DNA from: an uncultured Lachnospiraceae bacterium
Lineage (GTDB): Bacteria; Bacillota_A; Clostridia; Lachnospirales; Lachnospiraceae
Direction: 5' to 3'
Length of the DNA stretch: 64,000 bases
NCBI GenBank assembly: GCA_951801245.1
Contig: CATOMC010000013.1
Coordinates: forward strand, 4,191-68,190
A program made the position numbers and the translations under genes. The notes beneath the pieces were generated by a model. That model had not been told where the DNA came from, did not search any database, and saw nothing but the letters and a program-made list of their open reading frames with translations. This document shows positions 17,576 through 26,613 of this stretch, one piece after another. The stretch's first letter is position 1, and every line of letters starts with the position of its first letter.

Positions 17576-18577
17576 ATGGCAGTAAGAGTAGCAATCAATG
17601 GTTTTGGCCGTATCGGTCGTCTTGCATTCAGACAGATGTTCGGGGCAGAAGGATATGAAGTAGTAGCTATCAACGATTTGACAAGCCCCAAGATGCTGGC
17701 ACACTTGTTAAAGTATGATTCTTCTCAGGGTAAGTATGCTTTGGCAGACACTGTATCCGCTGGTGAAGACACAATCACAGTTGATGGTCAGACATTAAAG
17801 ATCTACAAAGAGCCCGATGCAAACAACTGTCCTTGGGGCGAACTTAAGGTTGACGTTGTTTTAGAGTGCTCCGGTTTCTATACCAGCAAAGAGAAGGCTC
17901 AGGCACATATCAACGCTGGCGCTAGAAAAGTAGTTATTTCTGCTCCTGCAGGTAATGATCTTCCGACTATCGTATACAATGTAAACCATGAGACACTGAA
18001 AGCTTCTGATACCATTATTTCCGCAGCTTCCTGCACAACAAACTGCCTTGCTCCTATGGCAAAGGCTCTGAATGATCTTGCTGGCATCAAGTCCGGTATC
18101 ATGAGCACAATCCATGCATACACAGGTGACCAGATGATCCTTGACGGTCCTCAGAGAAAGGGTGACTTAAGAAGATCCCGCGCAGGCGCAGTGAACATCG
18201 TTCCTAACAGCACAGGCGCAGCCAAGGCTATCGGCCTTGTTATCCCTGAGTTAAATGGTAAGCTGATTGGTTCTGCACAGCGTGTTCCTACTCCTACGGG
18301 TTCTACCACAATCCTGGTTGCAACTGTAGAGAAATCCGTTACCAAGGATGAGATCAACGCAGCAATGAAGGCAGCAGCTACCGAGTCCTTCGGTTATAAC
18401 GAGGATGAGATCGTTTCTTCCGATATCGTAGGTAGCACCTATGGTTCTATCTTCGATGCTACCCAGACAATGGTAGGCGAAGACAACCTGGTACAGGTAG
18501 TTTCCTGGTACGACAATGAGAACAGCTACACATCTCAGATGGTTCGTACAATTAAGTATTTCTCTGAATTAGCATAG
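17576..18577 (+). CDS. gapA: Glyceraldehyde-3-phosphate dehydrogenase, type I
   Basis: 333 residues, full length. The NAD-binding N-terminus is [14 protein letters not shown], the catalytic Cys153 lies in [12 protein letters not shown], and the C-terminal [15 protein letters not shown] is intact. The enzyme converts glyceraldehyde-3-phosphate to 1,3-bisphosphoglycerate with NAD. AGGAGGG precedes the ATG. Codon use is strongly biased, as expected for high expression. pgk and tpiA follow, but a terminator-like hairpin and a structured element separate gapA from pgk. Confidence 0.98.
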   Translation: MAVRVAINGFGRIGRLAFRQMFGAEGYEVVAINDLTSPKMLAHLLKYDSSQGKYALADTVSAGEDTITVDGQTLKIYKEPDANNCPWGELKVDVVLECSGFYTSKEKAQAHINAGARKVVISAPAGNDLPTIVYNVNHETLKASDTIISAASCTTNCLAPMAKALNDLAGIKSGIMSTIHAYTGDQMILDGPQRKGDLRRSRAGAVNIVPNSTGAAKAIGLVIPELNGKLIGSAQRVPTPTGSTTILVATVEKSVTKDEINAAMKAAATESFGYNEDEIVSSDIVGSTYGSIFDATQTMVGEDNLVQVVSWYDNENSYTSQMVRTIKYFSELA

Positions 18578-18650
18578 ACGTAAATTCCTTGCGGAATTAA
18601 CGTCACGAGGTTGCGAAGCAACCTCGGCATGAAAGATGAAAATCAAGTTT
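18578..18650 (+). repeat. Double-hairpin intergenic element, copy 1 (gapA-pgk)
   Basis: Hairpin A (18578-18603) starts ACGTAAAT and ends ATTAACGT with an apical TTCC/GGAA stem. Hairpin B has stem CGAGGTTGC / GCAACCTCG around GAA (18606-18626). A tail begins GCATG and ends AAGTTT. The same three-part arrangement occurs between pgk and tpiA. Confidence 0.8.
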
Positions 18651-18655
18651 TTTTA

Positions 18656-18688
18656 GAGGCTCGGCCATTGGGCCGGGTCTCTTGTTTT
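18656..18688 (+). terminator. Terminator-like hairpin between gapA and pgk
   Basis: GAGGCTCGGCC (18656-18666) pairs with GGCCGGGTCTC (18671-18681) over 11 pairs with two G-U, followed by TTGTTTT. It would allow more gapA than pgk message. Confidence 0.75.
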
Positions 18689-18713
18689 AATAAAATAATA
18701 GGAGGACTAGGAC

Positions 18714-19937
18714 ATGTCATTAAACAAAAAAACTGTAGATGACCTTAACGTTAAGGGAAAACGTGTGCTCGTAAGATGTGACTTTAATGTACCTTTGAAG
18801 GAGGGCAAGATCACAGATGAGACTCGTATTGTGGCAGCACTTCCCACGATCAATAAGTTGCTTGCTGACGGAGGTAAGGTAATTCTCTGTTCCCATCTTG
18901 GCAAAGTAAAGAACGGCCCCAACGAGGGAGAATCCCTGGCACCTGTGGCTGAGAGACTTTCCGAGAAGCTGGGCAAGCCTGTCAATTTCGTATCTGATTA
19001 TAATGTTACTGGTGAAGCAGCGACCAAAGCGGTTGCTGATATGAAAGAGGGCGATGTAGTACTTTTACAGAACACCCGTTTCCGCGGTAAAGAAGAGACC
19101 AAGAACGGTGAGGAGTTCAGCAAAGAACTGGCTGATCTGTGTGATGTTTATGTATGTGACGCATTTGGTTCTTCTCACAGAGCACATGCTTCAGTTGCCG
19201 GTGTGACAGATGTTGTTCGTGCAAAGGGCGGCGAATGTGCAGTTGGTTATCTGATGCAGAAGGAAATCGACTTCCTTGGCAATGCAGTAGAGAATCCGGT
19301 AAGACCTTTCGTGGCAATCTTAGGCGGCGCGAAAGTAGCGGATAAACTCAATGTTATCAACAACCTGCTTGAGAAGTGCGATACGCTTATCATCGGTGGC
19401 GGTATGGCTTTCACCTTCTTAAAGGCACAGGGTCTGGAGATCGGTAAGTCTCTGGTGGACGAAGAGAAGCTTGATTACTGTAAAGAAATGATGGAGAAGG
19501 CTGAGAAACTTGGCAAGAAATTGTTGCTCCCGGTAGATACCACCGTTGCGGCTGATTTCCCGAATCCGATCGATGCTCCGATCGATGTGCAGGTAGTGGA
19601 TGCCGACAAGATTCCGGCTGATATGGAAGGTCTTGATATCGGAACCAAGACAGCAGAACTGTATGCAGAAGCTGTGAAAACGGCTAAGACAGTTGTATGG
19701 AACGGACCTATGGGCGTATTCGAGAATCCAATCCTGGCAAAAGGTACCATTGCAGTTGCCAAATCCCTGGCTGAGACTTCCGCAACCACGATCATCGGCG
19801 GCGGCGACAGTGCGGCAGCAGTCAACCAGCTTGGTTTTGCAGATAAGATGTCCCACATCTCCACAGGCGGCGGTGCTTCCCTTGAGTTCTTAGAGGGCAA
19901 GGAACTTCCCGGTGTAGTGGCGGCAGACGACAAATAG
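18714..19937 (+). CDS. pgk: Phosphoglycerate kinase
   Basis: 407 residues, slightly longer than the E. coli enzyme and normal for Firmicutes. The N-terminal substrate motif [34 protein letters not shown] and the nucleotide-binding [15 protein letters not shown] are all present. It makes ATP from 1,3-bisphosphoglycerate. AGGAGG precedes the ATG by about eight bases. Part of the gapA-pgk-tpiA run. Confidence 0.98.
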   Translation: MSLNKKTVDDLNVKGKRVLVRCDFNVPLKEGKITDETRIVAALPTINKLLADGGKVILCSHLGKVKNGPNEGESLAPVAERLSEKLGKPVNFVSDYNVTGEAATKAVADMKEGDVVLLQNTRFRGKEETKNGEEFSKELADLCDVYVCDAFGSSHRAHASVAGVTDVVRAKGGECAVGYLMQKEIDFLGNAVENPVRPFVAILGGAKVADKLNVINNLLEKCDTLIIGGGMAFTFLKAQGLEIGKSLVDEEKLDYCKEMMEKAEKLGKKLLLPVDTTVAADFPNPIDAPIDVQVVDADKIPADMEGLDIGTKTAELYAEAVKTAKTVVWNGPMGVFENPILAKGTIAVAKSLAETSATTIIGGGDSAAAVNQLGFADKMSHISTGGGASLEFLEGKELPGVVAADDK

Positions 19938-19940
19938 GGG

Positions 19941-20014
19941 ACGTAAATCTCTTCGAGATTAACGTGCAGAGGTTCGCATTGAGCGAACCTCTGCATGCGG
20001 AATGACGAAAGTTT
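19941..20014 (+). repeat. Double-hairpin intergenic element, copy 2 (pgk-tpiA)
   Basis: Hairpin A (19941-19965) again starts ACGTAAAT and ends ATTAACGT, with apical CTC/GAG in place of TTCC/GGAA. Hairpin B has the 12-base perfect stem GCAGAGGTTCGC / GCGAACCTCTGC (19966-19994). The tail ends AAAGTTT. Stem changes relative to copy 1 are compensated on both sides. Confidence 0.8.
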
Positions 20015-20064
20015 GCAAACCTAAATAATATATTAGCGCAGTGTTGCGCGGAAATGAGGATGAC

Positions 20065-20814
20065 ATGGCGAGAAAGAAAATTGTGGCTGGTAACTGGAAG
20101 ATGAATATGACGCCCAGTGAAGCAGTTAAATTATGCGCAGAGTTAAAAGATCTGGTAAAGTCTGATGATGTTGATGTGGTATACTGTGTACCTGCAGTGG
20201 ACATCGTACCTGTTGTGGAAGCTGTCAAAGGCACCAACGTGGAAGTGGGTGCAGAGAACATGTACTTTGAGGAAAAGGGCGCTTACACAGGCGAAATCTC
20301 CGCAGCTATGTTAGTAGATGCAGGCGTGAAGTATGTGATCATCGGACATTCAGAGAGACGTGATTACTTCAAGGAGGACGATGCTCTTCTGAATAAGAAA
20401 GTGAAGAAGGCTCTGGAGGCAGGTCTTATTCCAATTCTGTGCTGCGGTGAGACTTTGGAGCAGAGAGAACTGGGTGTTACCATGGACTGGATCAGACTGC
20501 AGATCAAATCCGACCTTGCAGACATCACGGCAGATCAGGTAAAGGGCATGGTAATCGCATACGAGCCTATTTGGGCGATCGGCACCGGTAAGACGGCTAC
20601 TACCGAGCAGGCGGAAGAAGTATGTAAGGGCATTCGCGACTGCATCGCAGAAATGTACGATGATGCCACCGCAGAAGCAGTACGGATTCAGTACGGTGGG
20701 TCTGTGAATGCAGGCAACGCGGCAGAACTCTTTGCACAGCCTGATATCGACGGCGGTCTCGTAGGAGGCGCTTCCTTAAAGGCTGACTTTGGCAAGATTG
20801 TCAATTACAAATAA
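20065..20814 (+). CDS. tpiA: Triose-phosphate isomerase
   Basis: About 249 residues from the ATG at 20065 (GAGGA upstream), which begins the conserved [14 protein letters not shown]. The catalytic His is in IIGHSERR, the catalytic Glu in [14 protein letters not shown], and the phosphate loop is YGGSVNAGN. It interconverts dihydroxyacetone phosphate and glyceraldehyde-3-phosphate. An upstream ATG at 20041 would add eight residues without a better binding site. Confidence 0.98.
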   Translation: MARKKIVAGNWKMNMTPSEAVKLCAELKDLVKSDDVDVVYCVPAVDIVPVVEAVKGTNVEVGAENMYFEEKGAYTGEISAAMLVDAGVKYVIIGHSERRDYFKEDDALLNKKVKKALEAGLIPILCCGETLEQRELGVTMDWIRLQIKSDLADITADQVKGMVIAYEPIWAIGTGKTATTEQAEEVCKGIRDCIAEMYDDATAEAVRIQYGGSVNAGNAAELFAQPDIDGGLVGGASLKADFGKIVNYK

Positions 20815-20850
20815 GATACATGTAAAATCAGATATGTTATTCATGCGGTA

Positions 20851-20893
20851 AAAAGGGGTATCAAGGGGAATGAATTCCTTTGGCCCCTTTTTA
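20851..20893 (+). terminator. tpiA terminator
   Basis: AAAAGGGG (20851-20858) pairs with CCCCTTTT (20884-20891), with a further inner stem AAGGGGAAT/ATTCCTT, running into TTTTTATT. Confidence 0.85.
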
Positions 20894-20960
20894 TTATCCA
20901 TATGGTCAAAATCCAAAGACAAACAAGTTTTTATTAATATAACAGGCAGGGGGAAATGAA

Positions 20961-22934
20961 ATGAAAAGTATTCGGACGAAAATAACCTTATGTCTCATCT
21001 TGACTGTTCTGGTAGGACTGGTTGCATCTGGGGTTTCCAGTATTATACCCAATTATAACAGTACCATGTCTACTGTGGAACAGATGATGAGAGAAACAGC
21101 GGTTTTGGCAGCAGGACGTGTGGAACAGGAGTTAATGGCATATAAGAATGTGGTTATGGATGTAGGTCATATTCAACAGTTATCCGATCCGGATGTGCCT
21201 CTTGAGGAAAAGCAGGCCATTATTGACGAGCGTGCGACCATGCACAATTTCCAGAGAGGGAATGTGATCGGCATGGATGGTATCAGTATTTTTGACGGCA
21301 AAGACTATTCGGACCGGGAATATGTGAAACAGGCTATGCAGGGCAACATTTATGTATCAGAACCGTTGATCAGCAAGATTACCGGGCAGTTGTCCATTAT
21401 GGTTGCGGCACCCCTTTATTCGGAGGAAGCTTCGGGTTCCAGTATTGTAGGGGTGGTTTATTTTGTTCCCAAGGAAACTTTCCTGAATGATATCGTATCT
21501 GCGATACAGATCGGTGAGAACAGCAGGGCTTATATGATCAATAAATCCGGGGATACCATTGCAGATATCACGCTTGAGACGATCACGGTACAGAATATAG
21601 AAGCTGAGGCGCAAAGTGACGCATCACTTGCCGAACTTGCAGCGATTCATGCGAATATGCGTCAGGGGCAGATTGGGTTTGGAGAGTATACGAGCGGAGA
21701 GGATAAAATGTTCGCAGCCTATGCGCCCGTGAATGATACGGACGGCTGGAGCATAGCCGTTACCGCACCGCAGTTAAATTATCTGGCATCAACGAGGGAC
21801 GCGATGGTGATCAACGTAGCGGTGATTGTCATTTCCATCATTGTTTCCGTGATCGTTGCACTGGTATTGGCCACCAATATCAGCGGTCCTATGAAGGCTT
21901 GTGTAGAGCGGATGAAACTGCTTGTGGAAGGCGATCTGGATACGCCGATGCCGCAGATTCGAAGTAAAGATGAGTCAGGCGTGCTTGCAAGATCTACGGC
22001 TGCTTTGGTAGAGGGGCTGAATACGGTCATCGGTGATATTGATTATCTGCTCAACGAACTGGCCAATCAGAACCTGAATGTACATACGGAGCATGAGGAT
22101 ATCTACGTGGGCAGCTTCCAGAATATTCTGCTTTCCATGCGCCATATGAAAGAGGAATTAAGCGGTGCCATGACACAGGTGAACCATTCGGCACAGGAAG
22201 TGGCCATGGCAAGTGATCATCTGTCCGCAAGTGCCCAGTCTCTCAGTCAGGGTACCACACAGCAGGCAAGTTCCGTGGAAGAACTTGCGGCAAGAGTCAG
22301 TGAAATATCGCAGCAGGCCAAGACCACTGCAACCGGTGCACTGGAAGCCCGCGGCAAGACGCATGAGACCGGCAGAGAAGTTTCTTTGTGTAATCAGAAG
22401 ATGCAGAATCTGGTAGAAGCTATGAACCGGATTCAGACCAGTTCTGAGGAGATTGAGAAGATATTAAAGACGATAGATGACATTGCGTTCCAGACGAATA
22501 TACTGGCTCTAAATGCGGCCGTCGAAGCGGCCAGGGCAGGCACAGCAGGTAAAGGGTTTGCAGTCGTTGCGGAAGAGGTCCGTAATCTGGCAGGAAAATC
22601 GGCGCAGGCCGCACAAAATACCTCGGTTCTGATCGGAAATTCCACAGAGGCAGTAAATATGGGTACAGAGATTGCACAAAACACGGCGGATATTCTGATG
22701 GGTGTTGTAAAGAGCATTCAGTCCGTGGTGGATGCCATAGACAATATTGCGGCAGTATCGAATGAACAGTCTGATGCGGTGAGCCAGGTTTCTGAGGGAA
22801 TCAACCAGATATCGGTGGTGGTACAAAGCAACAGTGCCAATGCACAGCAAAGCGCCGCAGCCAGTGAAGAACTTTCCGCAGAAGCAGCCTGCTTAAAAGA
22901 GTTGGTAGATCAGTTTACGCTTGCAGAACAGTAA
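20961..22934 (+). CDS. Methyl-accepting chemotaxis protein with dCache sensor
   Basis: 657 residues. The order is transmembrane segment (about 8-30), extracellular double-Cache domain (about 35-270; [17 protein letters not shown] and [12 protein letters not shown]), second transmembrane segment (about 276-300), HAMP, then a long coiled-coil signalling domain. The conserved hairpin tip is [19 protein letters not shown]. Binds an extracellular ligand (dCache domains often bind amino acids) and signals to CheA/CheW. No che genes are nearby, so it is an orphan receptor. An AGGGGG sequence precedes ATG 20961. Confidence 0.95.
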   Translation: MKSIRTKITLCLILTVLVGLVASGVSSIIPNYNSTMSTVEQMMRETAVLAAGRVEQELMAYKNVVMDVGHIQQLSDPDVPLEEKQAIIDERATMHNFQRGNVIGMDGISIFDGKDYSDREYVKQAMQGNIYVSEPLISKITGQLSIMVAAPLYSEEASGSSIVGVVYFVPKETFLNDIVSAIQIGENSRAYMINKSGDTIADITLETITVQNIEAEAQSDASLAELAAIHANMRQGQIGFGEYTSGEDKMFAAYAPVNDTDGWSIAVTAPQLNYLASTRDAMVINVAVIVISIIVSVIVALVLATNISGPMKACVERMKLLVEGDLDTPMPQIRSKDESGVLARSTAALVEGLNTVIGDIDYLLNELANQNLNVHTEHEDIYVGSFQNILLSMRHMKEELSGAMTQVNHSAQEVAMASDHLSASAQSLSQGTTQQASSVEELAARVSEISQQAKTTATGALEARGKTHETGREVSLCNQKMQNLVEAMNRIQTSSEEIEKILKTIDDIAFQTNILALNAAVEAARAGTAGKGFAVVAEEVRNLAGKSAQAAQNTSVLIGNSTEAVNMGTEIAQNTADILMGVVKSIQSVVDAIDNIAAVSNEQSDAVSQVSEGINQISVVVQSNSANAQQSAAASEELSAEAACLKELVDQFTLAEQ

Positions 22935-23065
22935 ACGGGCAAAACACATATTTTTTGGGCGTAGCAAGATGCTAGGGAAATATAGGGTTTGATTGGTAAA
23001 TATGCATAATAATTTTTGGCTTATATTTGACAGAGGATGACAAAATTTTTAAATTGAAAAAGATA

Positions 23066-23095
23066 TTGACTTATATTATGTATATTTGTTATAAT
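23066..23095 (+). promoter_or_regulatory. Promoter of the PTS operon
   Basis: TTGACT (23066-23071), an 18-base spacer and TATAAT (23090-23095). The transcript would start about 15 bases before the RNA antiterminator. Confidence 0.8.
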
Positions 23096-23118
23096 AATGG
23101 AAACATTAATAAACGTTT

Positions 23119-23149
23119 GGGTTGTTACTGCATAAAGGCAGGCAAAACC
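23119..23149 (+). promoter_or_regulatory. Ribonucleic antiterminator (RAT) for a LicT/GlcT protein
   Basis: The sequence carries GTTGTTACTG and GCAGGCAAAACC in the order and spacing of the RAT motif bound by BglG/SacY/LicT proteins. Its last bases overlap the first arm of the following terminator, so bound protein would prevent termination. Confidence 0.9.
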
Positions 23150-23201
23150 AAGTTTTATAATTCGACTGGTATAGTTGTTTTATAAAATTTGGTTTTTTTT
23201 T
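23148..23201 (+). terminator. Leader terminator controlled by the RAT
   Basis: CCAAGTTTTATAA (23148-23160) pairs with TTATAAAATTTGG (23180-23192), one G-U, then a run of nine T. It sits before the antiterminator gene itself. Confidence 0.9.
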
Positions 23202-23235
23202 GCCCAAGTGAGTGCAACAGCAAGAGGGTTTAAAA

Positions 23236-24075
23236 ATGCGCATTGACAAAATTATCAACAATAATATCGTTTCCGGCAGGGATCATCAGGGGATAGAGAT
23301 GGTTGCCATGGGCAGAGGAATCGGTTTTGCAAAAAGACCGGGGGATGAGATTGATGATAAGGTAGTTGAGAAAATTTTTAAGCTGAATAACATGGACAAC
23401 AAGGAACACTTTGAAGAACTACTTGCATCACTCCCGTTAGAACATATCAGACTGTCGGCAGATATTATTACTTATGCCAGGGAGAGTCTGGGACTGGTAT
23501 TAAACCAGAATGTTTATCTGACATTGACGGATCATATCAGTTTTATTTTAAATAAGTTTAATGAGGGTCTGATTTTCAACAATGCTTTGTATGATGAGGT
23601 TAAGCTTTTTTATCCGTTGGAGTATTCGGTTGGCAGATATGCTCTTGAGTTGATCGAGGAGAGAACGGAATGCCGTCTGGATGAGGACGAGGCGGCAAGT
23701 ATTGCACTGCATCTGGTCAACGGAGAAGTCGGTTCCGCCATGAGAACGACTTACACGATGGTCAAGATGATGCGTGAAGTGATGGAATGGATTGAGAAGC
23801 AGATACATATTCCCAGTGAAAGGACTTATCCGAAAGAACGTCTGATAGCAGATTTGAAGCAGCTTTGCAACAGGCTTGTCACAGAGGTGCCGATGCACGG
23901 ACGTAAGGATGAGGCACTTTATGAGTTTGTGAGAGAGCACTACAAGCAGGAGTATCAGATGATCCATGATATAGATGAGTACATAGACAAAGAATACCAC
24001 TGCAAAATGACAGAAGAGGAGAAGATTCATCTGGTACTCAATGTCAAAAGAATGAGAGATTTATACACATGTTAA
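23236..24075 (+). CDS. Transcription antiterminator, BglG/LicT/GlcT family
   Basis: About 279 residues from ATG 23236, with AGAGGG seven bases upstream. The N-terminal RNA-binding CAT domain (about 1-55) reads MRIDKIINNNIVSGRD and GRGIGFAKRPGD. Two PRD regulatory domains follow (about 65-170 and 175-279) with the conserved histidines in LEHIRLSADII, TDHISFIL, ALHLVNGE and EIHLVLNVKR-like positions. When dephosphorylated on PRD1 the protein binds the RAT and lets transcription proceed. It lies behind its own RAT and terminator, so it is autoregulated, and it controls the PTS genes downstream. Confidence 0.93.
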   Translation: MRIDKIINNNIVSGRDHQGIEMVAMGRGIGFAKRPGDEIDDKVVEKIFKLNNMDNKEHFEELLASLPLEHIRLSADIITYARESLGLVLNQNVYLTLTDHISFILNKFNEGLIFNNALYDEVKLFYPLEYSVGRYALELIEERTECRLDEDEAASIALHLVNGEVGSAMRTTYTMVKMMREVMEWIEKQIHIPSERTYPKERLIADLKQLCNRLVTEVPMHGRKDEALYEFVREHYKQEYQMIHDIDEYIDKEYHCKMTEEEKIHLVLNVKRMRDLYTC

Positions 24076-24111
24076 TATAAAATTATTTTATGAGGGAAAG
24101 GAGGACGGAAG

Positions 24112-24597
24112 ATGAAAATACTTCAGAACTTATTTGCAAAGGGCGGCACTGTGGTCGGAGCACCGGTGGCAGGCAGCCTGGTCAGCATTAAGGAAGTCAG
24201 TGACCCTACTTTTGGAGAAGAGATTTTAGGAAAAGGGGTTGCGATTATTCCGTCAGCAAATCAGATTTGTGCACCCATAGACGGTAAAGTTGCAACGGTG
24301 TTCCCTACCGGGCATGCTGTGGCGGTTACCGGCCATGATGGGACGGAAGTCCTGATTCATGTAGGACTTGACACTGTGAACCTGAATGGAGAGCACTTTA
24401 CGATCCATGTAGAGGCAGATCAGAAAGTGAAGAAGGGAGATCTTCTTCTGGAGGCGGATTTAGAACAGATTAAAGCGGCAGGATATGATGTCATTACACC
24501 GGTTGTTATCTGTAATTCGGATGAATTTACAGAGATTGTGCCAGAGGCGCCTAAAACGGTGGTAGCGGGAGATGATATCTTAAAACTGCGTAAATAA
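24112..24597 (+). CDS. PTS glucose-type EIIA (single domain)
   Basis: 161 residues, one EIIA-Glc domain. The phosphorylated histidine is H83 in VLIHVGLDTVNL, and the usual second active-site histidine lies in FPTGHAVAVTG. It receives phosphate from HPr and passes it to the EIIB domain of the downstream EIICB, which lacks its own EIIA. AGGAGG precedes the ATG. Gap to the antiterminator gene is 36 bases. Confidence 0.94.
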   Translation: MKILQNLFAKGGTVVGAPVAGSLVSIKEVSDPTFGEEILGKGVAIIPSANQICAPIDGKVATVFPTGHAVAVTGHDGTEVLIHVGLDTVNLNGEHFTIHVEADQKVKKGDLLLEADLEQIKAAGYDVITPVVICNSDEFTEIVPEAPKTVVAGDDILKLRK

Positions 24598-24612
24598 AGG
24601 GGGCTGTGTGTG

Positions 24613-26229
24613 ATGAATCGATATATCGGCAAAAGCGTTCTAAAAGGCGTTGCCGTGGGCAGGATTTTCTGTTATCAGAAGCAGGATTATCACATCGAGA
24701 AGACGGAAGTCGCGGATATTGATGGGGAGTTGGCCCGTGTCAAGGAGGCTATAGAGACTGCGAAAGGACAGTTAACGGCACTTTATGATCAAGCCCTTGC
24801 CAATGTGGGTGAAGATCATGCCATGATCTTTGATATTCACCGGATGATGCTGGAGGACGATGATTATCTGGAAGCCATAGAGCAGACGATCAAAGAGGGC
24901 ACCAATGCCGAGTACGCTGTAGAGATGGCTCAGAATCAGTTTTCGGAACTGTTTGCTTCCATGGATGATGATTACATGAAGGCGAGAGCGGTAGATATCA
25001 AGGATATCTCACAGAGGGTCATCAGAATCCTGATGGGGATACCGGAAGACGGAGTACCGGCAGGAGAGCCTGTCATCCTGGTAGCAGACGATCTGACACC
25101 GAGCGAAACTGTTAAGATGGATAAGAATAAGATTCTTGCTTTTGTGACGGTGCGCGGCTCTTCCAATTCCCATACGGCAATCCTGGCCAGAAGTATGAAT
25201 CTGCCGGCGTTAGTCAATACCAAAATGAAACCGTCGGATGACTGGAACGGCAAGATCGGTGTGGTAGACGGATTTAACAATGAGTTTATACTGGAACCGG
25301 AGCAGGACATTCTCGATGAGATGATCCGCCGCAAGAACCAGTGGGTAGCGGATTTGGCAGCTCTGGAAGAATTAAAGGGTAAGGATAATGTAACAGGCGA
25401 TGGCAGACGGATCGACATATTTGCCAATATTGGCAAGGTAAACGATGCGGCTGCTGTTCTGGAGGCAGATGCCGGCGGAATCGGATTATTCCGAAGTGAA
25501 TTCCTCTATCTGGGAAGAGACAGTTTCCCCACGGAGGAGGAGCAGTTTACAAGTTATAAAACCGTACTGGAGAAGTTGGGCGGCAAGAAGGTAGTGATCC
25601 GTACACTGGATATCGGAGCAGATAAGAAAGTAGATTATTTCCATTTGGATCCGGAAGAGAATCCGGCGCTGGGTTACCGGGCCATCAGAATCTGTCTCGA
25701 TCGTCCGGAGATATTTATAACACAGTTGCGGGCTATATATCGCGCTTCTGCATATGGCAGGGCTTCCATCATGTTCCCGATGATCGTGTCGGTGGAGGAA
25801 GTAAGGCGAATCAAAGAGATTGTTGAGCAGGTCAAAGGAGAACTGAAGGTAGAAGGCTATCCTATGGGAGAAGTCGAGTTGGGTATTATGGTGGAGACAC
25901 CGGCGGCGGCGCTGCTTTCGGAACAACTTGCGAAAGAAGTAGACTTTTTCAGCATTGGAACCAATGACCTGACGCAATATACGCTGGCAGTGGACCGCCA
26001 GAATCAAAAACTGGAAAGCACATGTAACACCCATCATCTTGCGGTGCTCAAGCTGATCGAGATGACAGTAAAGAACGGGCATAAGGCAGGTATCTGGGTA
26101 GGCATTTGCGGGGAACTGGCAGCAGATACGGATCTGACGAAAGCATTTCTCGATATGGGAGTAGACGAATTAAGTGTATCTCCCTCATCCGTATTAAAAG
26201 TGCGTAAGGCAGTAAGAGATATTACATGA
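24613..26229 (+). CDS. ptsI: PTS enzyme I (phosphoenolpyruvate-protein phosphotransferase)
   Basis: About 538 residues, somewhat shorter than the 570-575 of the usual enzyme. The phospho-histidine is H187 in RGSSNSHTAILARSM. The PEP-binding barrel has GIGLFRSEFLY, IMFPMIVSVEEV, GIMVETPAAALL and FFSIGTNDLTQYTLAVDR. It takes phosphate from PEP and gives it to HPr. ATG 24613 follows AAAGGGGG. Encoding EI inside a sugar-specific operon, rather than with a separate ptsH-ptsI pair, is notable. Confidence 0.96.
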   Translation: MNRYIGKSVLKGVAVGRIFCYQKQDYHIEKTEVADIDGELARVKEAIETAKGQLTALYDQALANVGEDHAMIFDIHRMMLEDDDYLEAIEQTIKEGTNAEYAVEMAQNQFSELFASMDDDYMKARAVDIKDISQRVIRILMGIPEDGVPAGEPVILVADDLTPSETVKMDKNKILAFVTVRGSSNSHTAILARSMNLPALVNTKMKPSDDWNGKIGVVDGFNNEFILEPEQDILDEMIRRKNQWVADLAALEELKGKDNVTGDGRRIDIFANIGKVNDAAAVLEADAGGIGLFRSEFLYLGRDSFPTEEEQFTSYKTVLEKLGGKKVVIRTLDIGADKKVDYFHLDPEENPALGYRAIRICLDRPEIFITQLRAIYRASAYGRASIMFPMIVSVEEVRRIKEIVEQVKGELKVEGYPMGEVELGIMVETPAAALLSEQLAKEVDFFSIGTNDLTQYTLAVDRQNQKLESTCNTHHLAVLKLIEMTVKNGHKAGIWVGICGELAADTDLTKAFLDMGVDELSVSPSSVLKVRKAVRDIT

Positions 26230-26250
26230 AACTGACAAGGAGGTGAAATC

Positions 26251-26508
26251 ATGAAGGAGTTTCGATATGTCATTAAAGATCCGGTAGGGCTTCATGCAAG
26301 ACCGGCAGGACTTCTGGTAAAACATGTGGCAGGTTATAAGTGTAAGGTCACAATAGAATGCGGCGGTAAAAGCGCAGACGCCAAGAAGCTGATTATGCTC
26401 ATGAGTCTTGGGGTGAAACAGGGAATGGAAGTTACCTGCAAGCTTGAGGGAGAGGACGAAGCAACAGCAGTAAAAACGCTGGAGAAGTTCTTCCAGGATA
26501 ATCTGTAA
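26251..26508 (+). CDS. ptsH: HPr-type phosphocarrier protein lacking regulatory Ser46
   Basis: 85 residues. The active-site His15 lies in GLHARPAG, so it can carry phosphate from EI to EIIA. The position aligned with Ser46 of classic HPr (KSIMGVMSLG) is lysine here (KKLIMLMSLG). HPr kinase/phosphorylase could therefore not modify it and it could not act as CcpA co-repressor by the usual route. AAGGAGG precedes the ATG, 21 bases after ptsI. Confidence 0.94.
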   Translation: MKEFRYVIKDPVGLHARPAGLLVKHVAGYKCKVTIECGGKSADAKKLIMLMSLGVKQGMEVTCKLEGEDEATAVKTLEKFFQDNL

Positions 26509-26613
26509 AACTACATAAGGAACAGCAGAGTAATACAGTTACAAAGTGTTATACAGTAAATCATTAGTTCTGTGCTGGGGCGGAACTATAAAATTATAAG
26601 GGGGTAATGTTTT

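Noticed and set aside
26509..26613. Second antiterminator target before the EIICB gene
   Set aside because: No GCAGGCAAAACC-type sequence or terminator is present; the gap only has a small AGTTC/GAACT repeat.
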